This document shows positions 47,192 to 56,719 of a DNA stretch of 64,000 nt, piece after piece. Within the stretch, counting starts at the first letter, position 1. Each line of letters opens with the position of its first letter. Source of the stretch: Betaproteobacteria bacterium (GTDB taxonomy: Bacteria > Pseudomonadota > Gammaproteobacteria > Burkholderiales > Casimicrobiaceae); contig JADKEV010000011.1 of assembly GCA_016717855.1 (NCBI GenBank), forward strand, positions 128,459-192,458. The letters are read 5' to 3'. The translations under genes and the position numbers were made by a program. Below the pieces are notes generated by a model, which searched no databases, was not told the origin of the DNA, and was given only the letters and a program-made list of their open reading frames with translations.

Positions 47192-47576
47192 TAAATTCGC
47201 TCCTTGGTATCGCGATGTGCGGAATGGGATGTGCAGCCTCGGGGTGCGCCTGTGGCGGCGGAATCGGACGTGGCCCGATCGGCCAGAATGGTAGGGCAGG
47301 CGGCGCGGGAAAGCAATTGATTCGCACTCGTGCTGAATCAGTAGGCGGTCCATTCACGTTATTGACGCCATTCTGGCGCCTGCGTATCGTTCGCCTCGCG
47401 GCACCAGCATTCGCCGTTCCGAAGCCGTAGGATGGGTGGAGCGCAGCGATACCCATCATCGCGGCAACGCAACCCGCCGCATCGCGTAGGATGGGTCGAG
47501 CGAAGCGACACCCATCATCGTCGAATCGAACCCGACGCCATTCGTCGCCGCGACCCGCCATCAACCAGGAGCCGAT
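47192..47576. promoter_or_regulatory. Divergent intergenic region holding hairpin copies 8 and 9
   Basis: 385 bases between the hydroxylase/sox run and the ketopantoate-reductase-like gene. It must contain the promoter of the hydroxylase-sox genes (about 47,200-47,400). Its right part holds two repeat copies. No convincing promoter boxes were identified. Confidence 0.4.
47427..47516. repeat. Hairpin repeat copies 8 and 9, direct pair
   Basis: Copy 8 (47,427-47,457) matches the consensus; copy 9 (47,486-47,516) carries paired changes (GGTCGAGCGAAGCGACACC). Both point the same way, unlike the inverted pairs at 33 and 38 kb. They lie 60-150 bases upstream of GTG 47577. Confidence 0.85.
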
Positions 47577-48521
47577 GTGAAAATCTGCATAGTGGGCGCC
47601 GGATCACTCGGCTGCGCGATCGGCGGCGCCCTGACCGAGGGCGGCTCCGACGTCTGGCTGGTCAACCGGTCGCAGGCCCACGTGGATGCAATGAACGGCG
47701 CCGGCCTGCGGATGAAGGTCGGCGACACCGAGCGCACGGTCCGCGTCCAGGCGGCGACCGATTGCGCCGGCATCGGCGTCGTCGACCTGGTGATCGTGCT
47801 GGTCAAGTCGTTCCACACCCGCGCGGCGATCGCCGCGGCGCGGGGCATCGTCGGCCCGGATACGATGGTGCTGTCGCTGCAGAACGGCCTGGGCCACGAG
47901 GACATCCTGGCCGACGTGGTCGGACGCGAGCATCTGCTGGCCGGCAAGACCTACGTGGGCGGGCAGGTGCTCGCGCCCGGCCACATCATCAGCGCCGCCC
48001 GCGGCCGCCACACCTACATCGGCGAGCTGGACGGCAAGGTCACCGCGCGCGCCCGGGCAATCGCCGCCGAGTTCGAGCGGGCGGGACTGGCGACGACGGT
48101 CAGCGACAACATCATCGGCACGATCTGGGACAAGCTGCTGGTCAACGTGTCCACCGGCGCGCTCTCCGGCATCACCGGCCTCGCGTACGGTCCGCTGTAC
48201 GAGATCCCGGAAGTCGAGGCCTGCGCGCTGGCCGCCGTGGCCGAAGGGATGGCCGTGGCGGAGGCGAGCGGTGTGCGCCTGTCCACGAAGGAACCGCGCG
48301 AATCCTGGATCAGGGCCGGCGCCGGCCTGCCGCGGGAGTTCAAGGCGTCGATGCTGCAAAGCCTGGAGAAGGGTTCGATCACCGAAATAGATTTCGTCAA
48401 CGGCGCGGTGGTGCGCTGGGGCGAACGGTGCCACGTGCCCACGCCCGTGAACCGGACCCTGGTCGCGGGCATCAAGGGCATCGAATGCCGGATGCGCAAC
48501 GGCGCCCCGGCGCCCGGATGA
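47577..48521 (+). CDS. Ketopantoate reductase family oxidoreductase
   Basis: 314 residues with the NADP motif KICIVGAGSLGCAIGGAL, the catalytic-lysine-type segment VDLVIVLVKSFHT and SLQNGLGHEDIL, and a helical C-terminus with WDKLLVNVSTGALSGITGL (Lys and Asn of the PanE site) and EIDFVNGAVVRWG. It may reduce ketopantoate or, given the neighbours, another 2-oxo acid. Start GTG 47577 has AGGAG six bases upstream. Confidence 0.85.
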   Translation: MKICIVGAGSLGCAIGGALTEGGSDVWLVNRSQAHVDAMNGAGLRMKVGDTERTVRVQAATDCAGIGVVDLVIVLVKSFHTRAAIAAARGIVGPDTMVLSLQNGLGHEDILADVVGREHLLAGKTYVGGQVLAPGHIISAARGRHTYIGELDGKVTARARAIAAEFERAGLATTVSDNIIGTIWDKLLVNVSTGALSGITGLAYGPLYEIPEVEACALAAVAEGMAVAEASGVRLSTKEPRESWIRAGAGLPREFKASMLQSLEKGSITEIDFVNGAVVRWGERCHVPTPVNRTLVAGIKGIECRMRNGAPAPG

Positions 48522-48540
48522 TTGTGCGAGTATCACCGCG

Positions 48541-49608
48541 ATGAGCAAGACCCGTATCGCCGTCGTCGGGGCCGGAGCCATCGGCCTCGCGCACATGGCC
48601 GTGGCGCGGCAAAGCCCTACCTGCATGTTGTCCGCGGTCGCCGACCCGGCGCCGTCGCCGGCCGCGGCCGCCGCCGCGGTGAGTGCCGGCGTGCCGCTGT
48701 ACCGCTCGCTCGACGAGTTGTTCGACAAGGGCATGCCCGATGGCGTGATCCTCGCCACGCCGAACCGGTTGCACGTGGTGCAGGCGCAGCAATGCATCGC
48801 GGCAGGGTTGCCGACGCTGCTCGAAAAGCCGATCGCGGCCACCGTTGCCGAAGCCGAGATCCTGGTCCGCGCAATTGAAAGTTCCGGCGCTCGCGTGCTC
48901 ATCGGTCATCACCGCGCGCACAGCCCCATCATGGCGCGCGCCAGGGAGATCATCGGTCAGGGCACGCTGGGCAAGCTGGTATCGGTGATGGGCAGCGCGC
49001 TTTTCTTCAAGCCCGACAGCTACTTTGCCGAGGCGCCCTGGCGCCGCGAACATGGCGCCGGGCCCATCCTGGTGAACATGATCCACGAAGTGCACAGCCT
49101 GCGCATGCTCTGCGGCGACATCGCCGCGGTGCAGGCGTTTGCGTCGAATGCGACGCGCGGCTTTCCGGTCGAGGACACGGTCGCGATCAACCTGCGCTTC
49201 GCCAGCGGCGCGCTGGGCGTCTTCATGCTCTCTGACACCGCCGCCAGCCCGCGCAGCTGGGAGCAGACCTCGCAAGAGAACAAGGCCTACCCCACCTATG
49301 CGGACGAGGATTGCTACGTGATCACCGGCACCTTCGGCTCGCTGTCGGTGCCGACGATGCGGCTCAGGACCTACGCCCGGGCGGAGGACCGCTCGTGGTG
49401 GAAGCCCTTCGAGGAAAGCGTCGTTGGACTGGCGCGCACCGATCCGCTCGCCGGCCAGCTGGAGCACTTCGGCGCCGTCGTCCGCGGCGAAACCGCGCCC
49501 ATCGTCAGCGCGCGCGACGGGCTGCAGAACCTGCGCGTCACCGAAGCAATTGCCGAGGCCGCTCGCACGGGCCGCCTCGTCAACGTCGCATCCCCAGCCC
49601 CGGCCTGA
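48541..49608 (+). CDS. Gfo/Idh/MocA family NAD(P)-dependent oxidoreductase
   Basis: 355 residues. Rossmann motif RIAVVGAGAIGLAHMAVAR, the family EKPI motif in PTLLEKPIAATVAEAE, and a C-terminal sheet domain with HGAGPILVNMIHEVHSLRMLCGD (catalytic His region). Substrates are usually sugars, inositols or related alcohols. It starts 19 bases after the previous gene and is followed 26 bases later by the dioxygenase gene, so the three are probably an operon. Confidence 0.87.
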   Translation: MSKTRIAVVGAGAIGLAHMAVARQSPTCMLSAVADPAPSPAAAAAAVSAGVPLYRSLDELFDKGMPDGVILATPNRLHVVQAQQCIAAGLPTLLEKPIAATVAEAEILVRAIESSGARVLIGHHRAHSPIMARAREIIGQGTLGKLVSVMGSALFFKPDSYFAEAPWRREHGAGPILVNMIHEVHSLRMLCGDIAAVQAFASNATRGFPVEDTVAINLRFASGALGVFMLSDTAASPRSWEQTSQENKAYPTYADEDCYVITGTFGSLSVPTMRLRTYARAEDRSWWKPFEESVVGLARTDPLAGQLEHFGAVVRGETAPIVSARDGLQNLRVTEAIAEAARTGRLVNVASPAPA

Positions 49609-49634
49609 GGCCGGCAGCCACACCAGGAATCCGC

Positions 49635-50549
49635 ATGATCATCAACCACGAACGCCAGATCACCAAGGCGGTGCTCGCCGAACTCAAGCGCGCCGAAGAC
49701 CCGCGCTTCCGGCAGATCATGAGCGCCGCGGTGCGCCATCTGCATGCCTTCGCGCGCGAGGTGAAGCTCTCCGAAGCGGAGTTCCAGCAGGCCTGCGCGG
49801 TCATCGCGCGGCTGGGCCAGCACACGACCGCGTCGCACAACGAAGTCGTGCTCTGTGCCGGATCGCTCGGGCTCTCGGCGCTGGTGTGCCTGCTCAACAA
49901 CGGGGACCGCGGACCGGGCGGGACCACGGCCAACCTGCTGGGCCCGTTCTGGCGGGCAGACTCCCCGCGCACCGCGAACGGCGAGTCGATCGTGCGCTCG
50001 CCGACGCCGGGCGATCCGATCTTCGTCAACGCCTGGGTGCGGAACACGGGCGGCCAGCCCGTCGCCGGCGCCGAGGTCGATGTCTGGCATTCGTCGTCCG
50101 AGGGCCTCTACGAAAACCAGGATCCGGCGCAGGCGGACATGAACCTGCGCGGGAAGTTCACCACCGATGCCGATGGCCGCATATCGTTTCGCAGCATCAA
50201 GCCCGTCGGCTATCCGATCCCGGTCAATGGGCCGGTGGGCGACCTGCTGCGCGCGCAAGGCCGTCACAACATGCGGCCGGCGCACATCCACTTCCTCATC
50301 TACAAGCCAGGGTACAAGACGCAGTTCTCGCAGATCTACTCGGCCGACGATCCGTATCTGGATTCCGACGTGCAGTTCGCGGTGACGACCGCGCTGATCG
50401 GCCAGTACGTCCAGCACGACTACCGCAGCGCGCCCGCGGCCGACGTGAACGGCACGTGGTTCTCGCTCGACCAGCACTTCGTGATCGAGCCCGGCGAGGC
50501 CAGGTGGCCGCAGCCGCCGATCACCGGCAAAGCCGAAGCGCCTGGATAA
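49635..50549 (+). CDS. Intradiol ring-cleavage dioxygenase (hydroxyquinol/catechol 1,2-dioxygenase type)
   Basis: 304 residues. The N-terminal helical dimer domain is followed by the catalytic sheet: NLLGPFWRADSPRTANGESI, PVAGAEVDVWHSSSEGLYENQ (first Tyr ligand), IKPVGYPIPVNGPVGDLL (second Tyr) and MRPAHIHFLIYKPGYKTQFSQIY (both His ligands). These four bind Fe(III). The helical N-terminus and LxGPF motif favour hydroxyquinol or catechol 1,2-dioxygenase over protocatechuate enzymes. The product would be a (hydroxy)muconate; a maleylacetate reductase is not nearby. Confidence 0.88.
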   Translation: MIINHERQITKAVLAELKRAEDPRFRQIMSAAVRHLHAFAREVKLSEAEFQQACAVIARLGQHTTASHNEVVLCAGSLGLSALVCLLNNGDRGPGGTTANLLGPFWRADSPRTANGESIVRSPTPGDPIFVNAWVRNTGGQPVAGAEVDVWHSSSEGLYENQDPAQADMNLRGKFTTDADGRISFRSIKPVGYPIPVNGPVGDLLRAQGRHNMRPAHIHFLIYKPGYKTQFSQIYSADDPYLDSDVQFAVTTALIGQYVQHDYRSAPAADVNGTWFSLDQHFVIEPGEARWPQPPITGKAEAPG

Positions 50550-50563
50550 TCCGAGGAACGAGC

Positions 50564-50690
50564 GTAGGATGGGTGGAGCGCAGCGATACCCATCATCGTT
50601 GACGCGCCACCACCCCTCACCCCAACCCTCTCCCCGCAAGCGGGGCGAGGGAGACTTTCGTAGGATGGGTGGAGCGAGGCGATACCCATC
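50564..50690. repeat. Hairpin repeat copies 10 and 11 flanking a CCCTCTCCCC stem-loop repeat
   Basis: Copy 10 (50,564-50,594) and copy 11 (50,660-50,690, with GAGGCG in the loop) are direct repeats. Between them at 50,612-50,655 is a different common element, CCCCTCACCCCAACCCTCTC followed by a CGGGGCGAGGG arm. The cluster lies between convergent genes and may serve as terminator. Confidence 0.85.
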
Positions 50691-50757
50691 GCGGTTAAGC
50701 TGGACAACCGCGCGCAGACTCCGGTTAGGCAGCCGACCACACCAACGCCACGTGAAC

Positions 50758-51696
50758 CTAAACCAGCGCCACGCCCAACTCCCGGGCCGCCTCAGCAACC
50801 GCCGCCGCCGCAACCGCCGAATGCGCAGTGAGCCGCGCGAATCCATGGACCATCCCCGGCACGCGCACAATCCGCGCGTCGACGCCGGCGCGGCGCAGAT
50901 GTTCGCCGAACGCCTCGCCCTCGTCGCGCAACGGATCGAGCTCGGCGGTGATGATGTGCGCGGGCGGCAACCCCGCGGGCGAGGCGCGCAACGGCGCGAT
51001 CCGCGGATCGTCGCGGCGCTCGTGCCCACCGATGAACTGCTGCCAGAACCATTGCATGTCGCCGGTCGACAGCGGCCCCGTCCCGCCGTAGCGGCGATAG
51101 CTCTCCGAGTCGCACGCCGGATCGATCGCCGGATAGATCAGCAGCTGGAGGCGGAGCTGCGTCCGGCCGCTGTCGCGCGCGGCAAGCGCCGCGGCTATGG
51201 CGAGATGCCCGCCGGAACTGTCGCCGCCGACGCCCAGCCGGTCGGCGTCGCAACCCAGCGACGGTGCAAGTTCAGCCAGCGCCGCCAGCGCGGCGGCCGC
51301 GTCGTCGCAGGGGCCGGGGAACGGCGTCTCCGGCGCGCGCCGGTAATCGACGCTGGCAATCGCGACGCCGCTGCCGTGCGCCAGTTCGGCGGCCAGCCGG
51401 TCGTGCGAGGCGATGCTGCCGATCACCCAGCCGCCGCCGTGGAAGAACACCAGCAGTCCGGGTGGCCTGGCCGACACCGGCCGGTACAGACGCACGGGAA
51501 GCTCCCGGCCCGGCAACGCCAGGGTGTGATCGCTCACCGCGAGACTGGCGGTGTAGGGCCGCGCCTCCCTGCGGCCGACTGCTTCAATGCGTTCGCGCCG
51601 CTGCTCGGCGCTCGGGTTCGGTGGCAGCGGGCCCAGCTCGGCATTGAGGCGGGCGTAGTAGGTGGCTAGGCCGGGGTCCAGCGGGGAGTCGGTCAT
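50758..51696 (-). CDS. Alpha/beta hydrolase, HSL/acetyl-esterase family
   Basis: 312 residues with all family marks: the oxyanion loop LVFFHGGGWVIGS, the nucleophile GVGGDSSGGHLAIAAAL, Asp in TAELDPLRDEGEAF and His in PGMVHGFARL. No signal peptide; a cytosolic esterase of small acyl esters. It is divergent from the FrnE-like gene with about 200 bases between starts. Confidence 0.9.
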   Translation of the reverse strand: MTDSPLDPGLATYYARLNAELGPLPPNPSAEQRRERIEAVGRREARPYTASLAVSDHTLALPGRELPVRLYRPVSARPPGLLVFFHGGGWVIGSIASHDRLAAELAHGSGVAIASVDYRRAPETPFPGPCDDAAAALAALAELAPSLGCDADRLGVGGDSSGGHLAIAAALAARDSGRTQLRLQLLIYPAIDPACDSESYRRYGGTGPLSTGDMQWFWQQFIGGHERRDDPRIAPLRASPAGLPPAHIITAELDPLRDEGEAFGEHLRRAGVDARIVRVPGMVHGFARLTAHSAVAAAAVAEAARELGVALV

Positions 51697-51898
51697 GAAT
51701 TGGCGCTCGCTAGTCAGGCAGGGTCGGGTGGCCGCCGGGGGCAGCGGCCGCTTTCAATCCGGCGAATGATAGACCCTGCGCCAGGTTCGACTTCGTGCAT
51801 CGGCAACGGGCCGGCCCGCCGTGATGCGATACTACGCGGCGGCGCGCGGCGCCTGCGCGTGCTGCCGCCCGGGTTGTTTCGTGTGCATGACTGAAAGC

Positions 51899-52570
51899 AT
51901 GGAGATCGCCTTGAACATCGACATCATTTCCGACGTAGTCTGCCCTTGGTGCTACGTGGGCAAGCGCCAGATCGAGGCCGCGCTCGCGCTGTACGCGCAG
52001 CAGAATCCCGGCGCCGATAAGCCGCGAGTCACCTGGAAGCCGTTTCAGCTCAATCCGCAACTGCCGGCCGAGGGGATGAGCCGGCAGGACTATGTGACGC
52101 AGAAATTCGGCGCCGCGCGCAGCAAGGATGTCTATGCGCGCGTGACCAGGGTGGGGGTCGAGCATGGCATCCCGTTCGCGTTCGAGCGCATCGTCCGCCA
52201 GCCCAATACCCTCGCCGCCCACAGCCTGATCGCGCTCGCCGGCGCGGCGGATGGAGAGGACAACGGCTTGCAGGACCGGGTCAAGGAGGCGTTCCTGCAC
52301 GCCTACTTCATCGACGGCGTCGACCTGACCAGCAGAGAAAACCTGGTCGCGATCGCCACTGCGGCCGGCCTGGATCGCGCCGAGGCGGAGCGCTGCCTGT
52401 CCGACCCGCAGGCGCGCGAAGCCGTCGCGCGGGAAGAACAGCGCGCGCGGGCCATCGGCGTCGAAGGCGTGCCCTTCTTCATCTTCAACGGCAAGCTGGC
52501 CGTGTCCGGCGCGCAAGGGGCGGAGGCGCTGCTCGAGGCGATGCGGCAGGCGGAGACGGCGGCGGCGTAG
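51899..52570 (+). CDS. DsbA-family oxidoreductase, FrnE/2-hydroxychromene isomerase-like
   Basis: 223 residues. It begins IDIISDVVCPWCYVGKRQIEAAL with a CPWC motif and has FQLNPQLPAEGMSRQDYV, PNTLAAHSLIALA and GVEGVPFFIFNGKLAVSGAQG, the FrnE pattern. These cytosolic thioredoxin-fold proteins act as thiol oxidoreductases or chaperones in stress. ATG 51899 is used; TTG 51911 (GGAG seven bases upstream, family-like N-terminus) is equally plausible, and ATG 51887 is a longer option. Confidence 0.88.
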   Translation: MEIALNIDIISDVVCPWCYVGKRQIEAALALYAQQNPGADKPRVTWKPFQLNPQLPAEGMSRQDYVTQKFGAARSKDVYARVTRVGVEHGIPFAFERIVRQPNTLAAHSLIALAGAADGEDNGLQDRVKEAFLHAYFIDGVDLTSRENLVAIATAAGLDRAEAERCLSDPQAREAVAREEQRARAIGVEGVPFFIFNGKLAVSGAQGAEALLEAMRQAETAAA

Positions 52571-52604
52571 TGAGTGGGATGCCGGCGAGGCGCGGCAAGC
52601 TCGG

Positions 52605-53033
52605 TTACGCGGCAAACTTCCAGGGATCGATCAGCGTGAGGCCACAACCCTCGAAATCGCTCACATTGCGCGTGGCCAGTTTGTGTCCGTGGCACAGCGC
52701 GATCGCGGCGATCTGCGCATCGAACTGGGAGATTGGACGGCCGGCGGCGCGCCGCTTCCATACGATGTCCACGTAGTTGGCGACAGCAACTGTATCGAAT
52801 GGCCGGATCCGGCCTGCGAAGTCCTCCGTGAACATCTCTCCAATCGCAATGTCCAGCGCCTGCCGCCGCTTTCCGGCCGGAAGCAAACGCACGCCCAAAC
52901 GCATCTCCGCCTCGGTCACGGACGTCACGAAAAGACTCCCGTCCGGTTGCGCGCTCACCCACGCCACCACCGCCGGATTGGGCGCGGCGCGCAGCAACTC
53001 CGATAGCACGTTCGTATCCAGCATCGTGCTCAC
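52605..53033 (-). CDS. vapC: VapC-type PIN-domain toxin
   Basis: 142 residues of a PIN ribonuclease: the first acidic residue in MLDTNVLSELLR, Glu in SVTEAEMRLGVR, and Asp in ISQFDAQIAAIAL and RNVSDFEGCGL. These carry the Mg2+ site for RNA cleavage, FitB-like in sequence. GTG 53033 overlaps the antitoxin stop (GTGA); ATG 53024 is an alternative start. Confidence 0.92.
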   Translation of the reverse strand: MSTMLDTNVLSELLRAAPNPAVVAWVSAQPDGSLFVTSVTEAEMRLGVRLLPAGKRRQALDIAIGEMFTEDFAGRIRPFDTVAVANYVDIVWKRRAAGRPISQFDAQIAAIALCHGHKLATRNVSDFEGCGLTLIDPWKFAA

Positions 53034-53341
53034 CTGCGTCGCCTGGCTTTTGTTGTACCTGACCCGTCCGGTGCGGCCGCGCCATAGGACGGGACATCCT
53101 CGGCCAGCACGAGGGAACGAACAGGTTCGCGGGCAGCGACCGGGAGTTGCACATCGCCCAGCTTTGCGAAACGGCGGCGTATGCGTTCAGCAAGATTCTC
53201 TGCCGCCGGTTCCGGCTCATCCAGCACCGCACGCAGGATCTGGCGCGCCTCCTCCTCCATTGACCGGCCGCGCGTCGCCGCTCGAACGCGCAGGCGGCCC
53301 TTGAGCCGTTCGTCGAGATTGCGGATGGTAAGAGTCGCCAT
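53030..53341 (-). CDS. vapB: VapB/FitA-type ribbon-helix-helix antitoxin
   Basis: 103 residues. The N-terminus MATLTIRNLDERLKGRLRVRAA then GRSMEEEARQIL is a FitA-like ribbon-helix-helix DNA-binding and dimer domain. The C-terminus has AERIRRRFAKLGDVQLP, the likely toxin-binding tail, and ends in a basic run (KARRRR). It represses its own operon in known systems. The gene precedes vapC with overlap, the standard arrangement. Confidence 0.92.
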   Translation of the reverse strand: MATLTIRNLDERLKGRLRVRAATRGRSMEEEARQILRAVLDEPEPAAENLAERIRRRFAKLGDVQLPVAAREPVRSLVLAEDVPSYGAAAPDGSGTTKARRRR

Positions 53342-53507
53342 GGCATTGCTCCGGCATCAAAAGCAGCATTGTATGCGTTGCCAGCATTGGATGCAACGCT
53401 GCCGCCCTGCCTGGTCTTGGCGGGCTGGCGTATCAGTCTGCGATGCCCAGTAGACCAAATGCCTGGGCCTCGGGCGATGCGCGCAAATTCGAAACATCGC
53501 GCGGACA

Positions 53508-55177
53508 TTAGCTCCGCTTCCGCCACCGCAGCAGGAGCACCCCGATCAGCGCGAGCAGAGCCGCCAGTGCGAGCAGATGTGAACCGGCGAGCGCTGGGAT
53601 GATCGCGGGGGTGGCGCGCACCGCAACGAAGACCGTCGCGCTGCCCGAACCGGGACTGCTGCCCGCATTGTCCGTGACGACTTGCGATTCGTTGGCGCCA
53701 TTGCCGTCGGCGTCGAAATACGCGGTTCCCTGATTGGACACGACCTGCCCATCAACGACGGAATTCGCGACCCGCGCCTGGATGGTGATGGTCACCGATC
53801 CGCCGCCGAAATTCCCGCCAGTCCAGCGCACCGTGTTGCCCGGCACGTCGGCGATCGCCGTGCCGGACGTCGCGTTCGCGGAGACCAGGACGAGTTCCGG
53901 TGGCAGCGCGTCGACGAATTCGTCGCCCGGATTGTCGCCCTGCGCCGTCGCCGCATTGTTGGTCAGCACGATGGTGTAGACGACAGCCCCGCCGGCGTAC
54001 AGCGCGCCGGCGACGGCTTTGGTCGCAGATATGGCTGCCGGGGACAGTACGGTGGTGGTGGCGGTGACGGAATTGTTGGCCGGATCGGGATCGCTGGCGG
54101 ACGAGGCCGTCGCCGTGTTCGACAGGACGGTCCCGCCGGGCAACGACGCCGCGACGTTGACGACCAGCGTAAAGAGCGCGCTGAGCGGGGCCAGCGTGAC
54201 GCTGTTGCACGACACCGTCCCGCCGGCGCCGACCGCAGGGGTTATGCATGTCCAGCCGGCGGGTGCCGCCAGCGACACGAAAGTCGTGCCCGCCGGCAGC
54301 GTATCGGAGAGCGACGGTGAGGCTGCGTTGCTCGGGCCGACATTGCCGATCATGATGTCGTACGTCACTTTGCCGCCCACGAGCACCGGATCGGGCGAAT
54401 CGATGTTGGTGACGTGCAAATCGGAGGAAGCGGCGACCAAAGTCGACGCGGTGCTGCTGTTGTTGGCGGGATCGGGGTCGGGATCGACAGAGTCGCCCTG
54501 CCCCGCGAGCACGACCACAGCGAAACCGCCGTATGCGGTGTTCGTCACCACGGCGCCGGCAGGCAACGACGCGGCGACCTTGACAGTCAGCGTGAATTCC
54601 GCGCTGCCGACGGCGAACGGATATTTTTGGCACCGGACTGCGCCGGTACCGCCGACCGCCGGCGTCTCGCACGACCAGCCGGCAGGGGCAGCCAGCGAGA
54701 CAAAGGTGGTTCCGGCGGGCAGCGCGTCGCTCAATCCTGCGTAGCCCGGCAACGTGAAATCACTCGGACCGGCATTCGTCAAAACGATCGTGTAGGTCAG
54801 GTTGGAGCCGGCCAATACCGGATCGGGGGTGTCGAAGTTGGTGACGGACAAGTCTCCGCCGACACGGCGATGGTCGTCGCCGTGTCGCTTTCATCGCCTG
54901 GATTTGGGTCCGGCGTGGCCGCATTCGTGACTGCGAGGTCGGCGGCCTGGACTGCGCTCTTCAGGATCGAGTGGGTTGGCGCGGCCACGATCCGCGTGCC
55001 GCGTTGCGCGATGGTTGTGGCGTAGCTCGGACGCGGCAATAGACTGTCGACGGCGAGGGCGTCATGCAGCCAGGCGATGGCTGCGAGGACAACGAGCGCA
55101 GAAGCCAGGCCAGCCCGGTGGAAGCTGCGAACAGGATTCGAATGCACGTCTCCGGCAGGGTGGGATCGAGAATTCAC
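53508..55177 (-). CDS. DUF11-repeat surface protein with IPTL-like C-terminal sorting signal, one frameshift
   Basis: About 556 residues. The N-terminal 45 residues include a hydrophobic leader (LASALVVLAAIAWLHDALA). Three DUF11-type repeats follow, each with DLxVTNxDxPDPVLxG...YTI/DI and SDxLPAGTTFVSLAAPAGW or similar. The C-terminus IPALAGSHLLALAALLALIGVLLLRWRKRS is an IPTL-type sorting tail. The N-terminal part and the repeats are in different frames: two extra bases near 54,857 (ADL versus AETCP) account for the total of 1,670 bases. GTG 55177 is the presumed start. Confidence 0.8.
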
Positions 55178-55266
55178 ATCTGTTTGCGCTCCATCGGCCC
55201 GAATACTGTTTAAACTGGATCATGGCCGCTTCATTGCACCGACTTCGACCCCAAGGGCACCCTATC

Positions 55267-56577
55267 ATGAATGTCAGGATCATGGCGCTGGTCGCGCTGG
55301 TTTGCGCGGCCGTGGCGGCGGGCCACGCGCACGCCGTCCAGACCGTCACCTTCGCGAACCTCACGCGCAATGGGGTGGCGATATCCGGGCCCGTCTTCGT
55401 TGCCAACGGCGACCGCGTGAAATTCGACGCGTCGCTGGTGGCCAACGGCGCGTCGAATCCGCCGGGCACCGCCGGCCTGGGGCTGTGCCTGGAATACAAG
55501 CGCTCGGCCGCCGGCGATCCCGCGATCGGCAACCTGCTGCAGACGGGGCTCGTGGCCGATGGTGTGCCCACCGCGCTCAACAATTGCGACAAGGCCGGGG
55601 CCGCGGCCGTGGCGGGTGCCGACTTCATGGTGGTAAAAGGCTGGGTGGCCCTGAGCGGCGGCTGGCCCAACGTCGCGCTGCCGGTCAAGCTCTACGACGC
55701 GCAGTTCACGCTGACCGCGACCCCGGCCGGGCCGATGCGGATCGGTTTCGGTGCGAGTACCGCGGCCGCTGGCCAGACGTTCGCGACCAACGGCCCGCTG
55801 CTCCTCTGCGGCAAGCCGATGGTCACGCTCACCCGGAACGCAAACGGTTCCGAGTCGGGCGCTGGCGCCAGCATCACCGCGGCGTTCCCCGCCAACGGCC
55901 TGACCACGCTCGTCACGATCAGCGCGATGCCGGTCATGGACGGTCTCGCGGAAGGCAGCGAAACGGTGACGCTCACCGTCGCCGCGGGCAACGGGAACTA
56001 CGCGGGCGTCGGCAACATCGCGAGCGGCAGCATCGCCGACAGCGCGCCGCCGCCGGCCGTTGTCGAGTATCTCGACACCGCGGACTTTCCGGACTCGCCG
56101 GGCGGCCATTTTTTCTATTCGTCCGATCCGGCCGAGCAGGCGGCGGTCGACGCGGGCGCGGCGGGGCAGTTCCACCGCACCGGGCGCGAGTTCCTGACGG
56201 GTGGGACCGCGCCGGTGTGCCGCTTCTACGGCTCGCTCGCGCCCGGTCCCAACTCGCACTTCTTCACCGTCGATATCGCCGAATGCGATGCGCTGAAGGC
56301 GGCGCAGATCACGCCGGCGCCGGCCACGGTCCAGCAGTGGAACTACGAGCGCATCGAGTACTTCTCCACGCCGGCCATCGCCGCCGCGAACGGCGCCCGT
56401 TCCTGCCCGCCGAATACCCAGCCGCTCTATCGTGCCTACAACAACGCGTTCCCACCCAGCGGGCCGCGCAACCCCTGGGACTCCAACCATCGCTTCACGC
56501 CGGTGCAGGCCGACATCGCCGCGATGGTCGACCTGGGCTGGCGCGACGAAGGCATCGCGTTCTGCACGGCGCAGTAG
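55267..56577 (+). CDS. Secreted protein with C-terminal DUF5648 domain
   Basis: 436 residues. Signal peptide to about residue 23 (AAGHAHAVQ). Residues about 25-280 form a beta-rich region with a Calx-beta/cohesin-like look (VTFANLTRNGVAISGPVFVANGDRVKFDAS, EGSETVTLTVAAGNGNYAG). The C-terminal 150 residues are DUF5648: HFFYSSDPAEQAAVD, PVCRFYGSLAPGPNSHFFTVD, SNHRFTP and DLGWRDEGIAFC. The same domain is N-terminal in the sialidase-like protein at 4.2-6.1 kb. It is divergent from the DUF11 gene. Role unknown; likely cell surface or secreted. Confidence 0.8.
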   Translation: MNVRIMALVALVCAAVAAGHAHAVQTVTFANLTRNGVAISGPVFVANGDRVKFDASLVANGASNPPGTAGLGLCLEYKRSAAGDPAIGNLLQTGLVADGVPTALNNCDKAGAAAVAGADFMVVKGWVALSGGWPNVALPVKLYDAQFTLTATPAGPMRIGFGASTAAAGQTFATNGPLLLCGKPMVTLTRNANGSESGAGASITAAFPANGLTTLVTISAMPVMDGLAEGSETVTLTVAAGNGNYAGVGNIASGSIADSAPPPAVVEYLDTADFPDSPGGHFFYSSDPAEQAAVDAGAAGQFHRTGREFLTGGTAPVCRFYGSLAPGPNSHFFTVDIAECDALKAAQITPAPATVQQWNYERIEYFSTPAIAAANGARSCPPNTQPLYRAYNNAFPPSGPRNPWDSNHRFTPVQADIAAMVDLGWRDEGIAFCTAQ

Positions 56578-56642
56578 GCAAGGGAATTGGTGACGGAATC
56601 GAAACGACAATGCGGCACTGACACCGATTCCGCGATTGACCG

Positions 56643-56681
56643 CCCCTCACCCTGACCCTCTCCCCGCAGGCGGGGAGAGGG
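56643..56681. terminator. Bidirectional terminator-like stem (CCCTCTCCCCGC/GCGGGGAGAGGG repeat)
   Basis: A 12-base perfect stem (56,656-56,681) with a two-base loop, preceded by CCCCTCACCCTGA. It lies between the convergent DUF5648 and isocitrate dehydrogenase genes. The same element is at 50,612. Confidence 0.65.
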
Positions 56682-56719
56682 AATCGGACGCAAGGACACC
56701 GGGCGGCTCGTGACAGTGG

